Below are positions 4,419 through 5,699 of a stretch of 5,699 nt of DNA, in pieces. The stretch is taken from positions 1 to 5,699 of the forward strand of contig CAITSL010000010.1 in assembly GCA_903895055.1 (NCBI GenBank), given 5' to 3'. Position numbers and translations under genes: made by a program. This DNA comes from an uncultured bacterium. Lineage in GTDB: Bacteria; Patescibacteriota; Minisyncoccia; Phycocordibacterales; UBA9973. Below the pieces are notes generated by a model, which saw only the letters and a program-made list of their open reading frames with translations, searched no databases and was not told the origin of the DNA. The first letter of the stretch is position 1. Every line of letters begins with the position of its first letter.

Positions 4419-5699
4419 ATGCAAAATTACAAAGAACAATTTAAAGGGAAAAAAATTACAGTCATGGGGCTCGGGTTACTTGGACGCGGAGTCGGGGATA
4501 CTGCCTTCTTAGCCGAGTGTGGGGCAGATTTGATTGTGACCGATTTGAAATCCAAGGAGCAACTAAAAACTTCAGTAGAATATTTAAAAAAACTTTGCGT
4601 TAGGCAAGACCTAACGCAAATAAAATTTGTTCTGGGAGAACACAGGCTGGAAGATTTCAGAAATAGAGACATGATTTTGAAAGCGGCCGGAGTGCCACTT
4701 GATTCTATTTATATTAATGAGGCGAAAAATAATAAAATTCCAGTTGAGATGAGTGCATCTTTATTTGCAAAAATTGTTGGAATTAAAATTGTTGGGATTA
4801 CTGGGACCAGAGGAAAATCAACAGTTACTCATTTAATTTCTCAAATCTTAGAACTTGCCGGCAAAAAAGTTTTACTCGGTGGCAATGTCCGAGGAGTTTC
4901 CACACTTCAGCTTTTGAAAAAAGTTCCCTCGACAAAGCTCGGGACAAGTACCGCCGAATCTATCGCCGTTTTTGAACTTGATTCATGGCAATTACAGGGG
5001 TTTGGCGATTCAAAAATAAGTCCCAATGTTTCTATTTTCACAACATTTTTGGATGACCATTTGAATTACTATGGTTCGACTTCGCTCACCACAGGCAAAG
5101 CTAGAGAACTTTATTTTAATGATAAAGCTAATATTTTTAAATATCAGAAGGCAGGTGATATTTTTGTAGCGGGGGAAGGTTTAGTGGGGAAATTACCTGC
5201 GAAAGTTCGCTCTCGTGCTTTGATTGCCAAGGCGAAAGATTTTTCAAAATCCTGGAAGTTAAAAATTCCCGGTGAACACAATCGCTTGAACGTCCAATGC
5301 GCGGTGCTAGCTGCTCGGGGGATGGGAATACCAGAAAAAATAATCAAGAAAGCAGTTGAAAATTACAAAGGTATCGAAGGACGGTTGCAGTTTGTCCGGG
5401 AAATAATGGGTTCGACGAGCTCACCACAAGAAGGAATAAAAATTTACAACGACAATAATTCCACTACCCCGGATGCGACCATTGCAGCGCTTCGGGCAGT
5501 TGGAGAAATAAAAAATATTCGGAAGTCGGACTTCCGAATATTTGGAAGTCCGACTTCCGGAAATATTGTTTTGATAATTGGCGGGGATGATAAGAAATTG
5601 GATACCAAAAAATTATTGCAAGAAATGCCGAAATGGTGTTCCAAAATTGTAATGTTTAAGGAGCGAGGGACTGAAACAATCAAAAAAGAAGTTTTTAAA
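4419..5699 (+). CDS. murD: UDP-MurNAc-L-Ala:D-Glu ligase MurD (3' partial), with palindromic insertions
   Basis: MurD adds D-glutamate to UDP-MurNAc-L-Ala in the cytoplasm. The frame is open for 427 codons to the window edge with no stop, so the C-terminus is missing. Visible parts are an N-terminal Rossmann-like domain (MGLGLLGRG, 16-24), P-loop GITGTRGKST (126-135; the usual Asn is R131), GGNVRG, ELDSWQLQ (186-193), DDHLNYY (212-218), K236 as the likely carbamylated lysine, GEHNRLN, and NDNNSTTPDAT (344-354) in the C-terminal domain. Five palindromic DNA elements interrupt the coding sequence in frame, at about residues 60-67, 170-177, 219-226, 331-338 and 366-383. Each falls where the flanking family motifs would join naturally without it, for example NYYG..ARELYFNDKA and RLQFVREI..GIKIYNDN. 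Conserved motifs remain intact, which suggests a working enzyme with extra surface loops. It starts 6 nt after murE with no Shine-Dalgarno sequence, so translation is probably coupled. Confidence 0.92.
   Translation, partial: MQNYKEQFKGKKITVMGLGLLGRGVGDTAFLAECGADLIVTDLKSKEQLKTSVEYLKKLCVRQDLTQIKFVLGEHRLEDFRNRDMILKAAGVPLDSIYINEAKNNKIPVEMSASLFAKIVGIKIVGITGTRGKSTVTHLISQILELAGKKVLLGGNVRGVSTLQLLKKVPSTKLGTSTAESIAVFELDSWQLQGFGDSKISPNVSIFTTFLDDHLNYYGSTSLTTGKARELYFNDKANIFKYQKAGDIFVAGEGLVGKLPAKVRSRALIAKAKDFSKSWKLKIPGEHNRLNVQCAVLAARGMGIPEKIIKKAVENYKGIEGRLQFVREIMGSTSSPQEGIKIYNDNNSTTPDATIAALRAVGEIKNIRKSDFRIFGSPTSGNIVLIIGGDDKKLDTKKLLQEMPKWCSKIVMFKERGTETIKKEVFK
4594..4620. repeat. Palindromic element, GCGTTAGG family, inside murD
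   Basis: TTTGCGTTAGG (4594-4604) and CCTAACGCAAA (4610-4620) form a perfect 11-bp stem with the 5-nt loop CAAGA. It encodes about CVRQDLTQ (residues 60-67), between YLKKL and IKFVLGEH of the N-terminal domain, with the frame kept. The sequence differs from the other elements in murD, so it is a separate family. It has no T-tract and is not a terminator. Confidence 0.75.
4926..4948 (+). repeat. TCGAC..GCTC palindromic element, copy with CCC/GGG arms, inside murD
   Basis: The arms CCC (4926-4928) and GGG (4941-4943) enclose TCGAC, AAA and GCTC; the tail is ACAAG (4944-4948). It encodes PSTKLGTS (residues 170-177) in a loop before the ELDSWQLQ motif. The core and tail match the copies at 5073 and 5409, but the arms are CCC/GGG instead of GGT/ACC, so pairing is kept through a double change. 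Confidence 0.72.
5073..5095 (+). repeat. TCGAC..GCTC palindromic element, GGT/ACC arms (full core), inside murD
   Basis: GGT (5073-5075), TCGAC, TTC, GCTC and ACC (5088-5090) are followed by the tail ACAGG. It encodes GSTSLTTG (residues 219-226) directly after DDHLNYY, in the same phase as the copy at 4926 (xST.L.T). The 10-mer ACTTCGCTCA (5079-5088) is identical to the intergenic copy at 113-122. Confidence 0.75.
5409..5430 (+). repeat. TCGAC..GCTC palindromic element, GGT/ACC arms (one base shorter), inside murD
   Basis: GGT (5409-5411), TCGAC, GA, GCTC and ACC (5423-5425) are followed by ACAAG (5426-5430). The spacer is GA instead of TTC, so the second half is read in another phase and the peptide is GSTSSPQE (residues 331-338). 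The overall gene frame is still open. It lies in the loop between RLQFVREI and GIKIYNDN. Confidence 0.72.
5513..5567. repeat. Double palindrome of the GGAAGTC family inside murD
   Basis: AAATATTCGGAAGTC (5513-5527) and GACTTCCGAATATTT (5529-5543) are exact reverse complements around a single G. A second unit follows at once, GGAAGTC-C-GACTTCC (5544-5558), whose flanks AATATTT (5537-5543) and AAATATT (5561-5567) also pair, with a 2-nt bulge. The units have opposite central bases (G and C), as expected for two copies in inverted orientation. They share the middle AATATTT, so the two hairpins compete. It encodes about residues 366-383 between ALRAVGEIK and NIVLIIGGDD. Confidence 0.78.

Noticed and set aside
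4594..5567. Palindromes in murD as a CRISPR array or as intrinsic terminators
   Set aside because: The elements belong to different families, are irregularly spaced, have no spacers of constant length and are not followed by T-tracts; the coding frame continues through all of them.
443..5683. Other minus-strand open frames of 60-98 codons within secA, murE and murD
   Set aside because: All lie opposite well-recognised genes, and their products show no family features or upstream signals.

Overview
The window is AT-rich DNA that most likely comes from a Candidate Phyla Radiation (Patescibacteria) genome, probably Parcubacteria-like. This rests on three things. The SecA is compact, with a shortened helical wing region, an insertion after the early nucleotide-binding motifs and a stretched zinc tail. 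The MurE lacks the usual N-terminal UDP-MurNAc-binding domain. The MurD carries the sequence variants GGNVRG, ELDSWQLQ and NDNNSTTPDAT. The placement comes from recollection of these families, not from a database search.

Layout, left to right. Positions 1-62 probably hold the last 19 codons of an unidentified gene, whose stop lies inside a perfect 42-nt palindromic terminator (57-98). The gap 63-300 contains a short palindromic element (107-125), an exact DnaA-box 9-mer (168-176), a sigma70-like promoter (195-223) and a leader with a perfect hairpin (238-267). This promoter appears to drive a tiny gene (301-357) for an 18-residue Lys/Ala peptide, closed by a strong intrinsic terminator (372-409). 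A long imperfect inverted repeat (415-487) follows and overlaps the promoter of secA (504-3062). A 120-nt gap without a clear terminator leads to a promoter placed directly against the start of murE (3183-4412). murD begins 6 nt after murE and runs off the right edge (4419-5699, 427 codons visible, no stop).

SecA is the ATPase of the Sec translocon. MurD and MurE add D-Glu and the third amino acid to the UDP-MurNAc peptide stem; the DNPR motif of MurE points to meso-diaminopimelate. murE-murD looks like the start of a peptidoglycan-precursor operon. Both secA and murE have a good -10 box only 5-7 nt before the ATG and no usable Shine-Dalgarno sequence, so both mRNAs may be leaderless.

The most unusual part is the set of small palindromic elements. 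murD alone holds five, from three sequence families, and all keep the reading frame. One family also occurs in the intergenic region at 107-125. Its copies share a core but differ in the closing 3-bp arms, and the arms change together so that pairing is kept. This looks like a dispersed palindromic element that tolerates in-frame insertion into an essential gene. No tRNA, rRNA, CRISPR array, transposase or IS element was seen.
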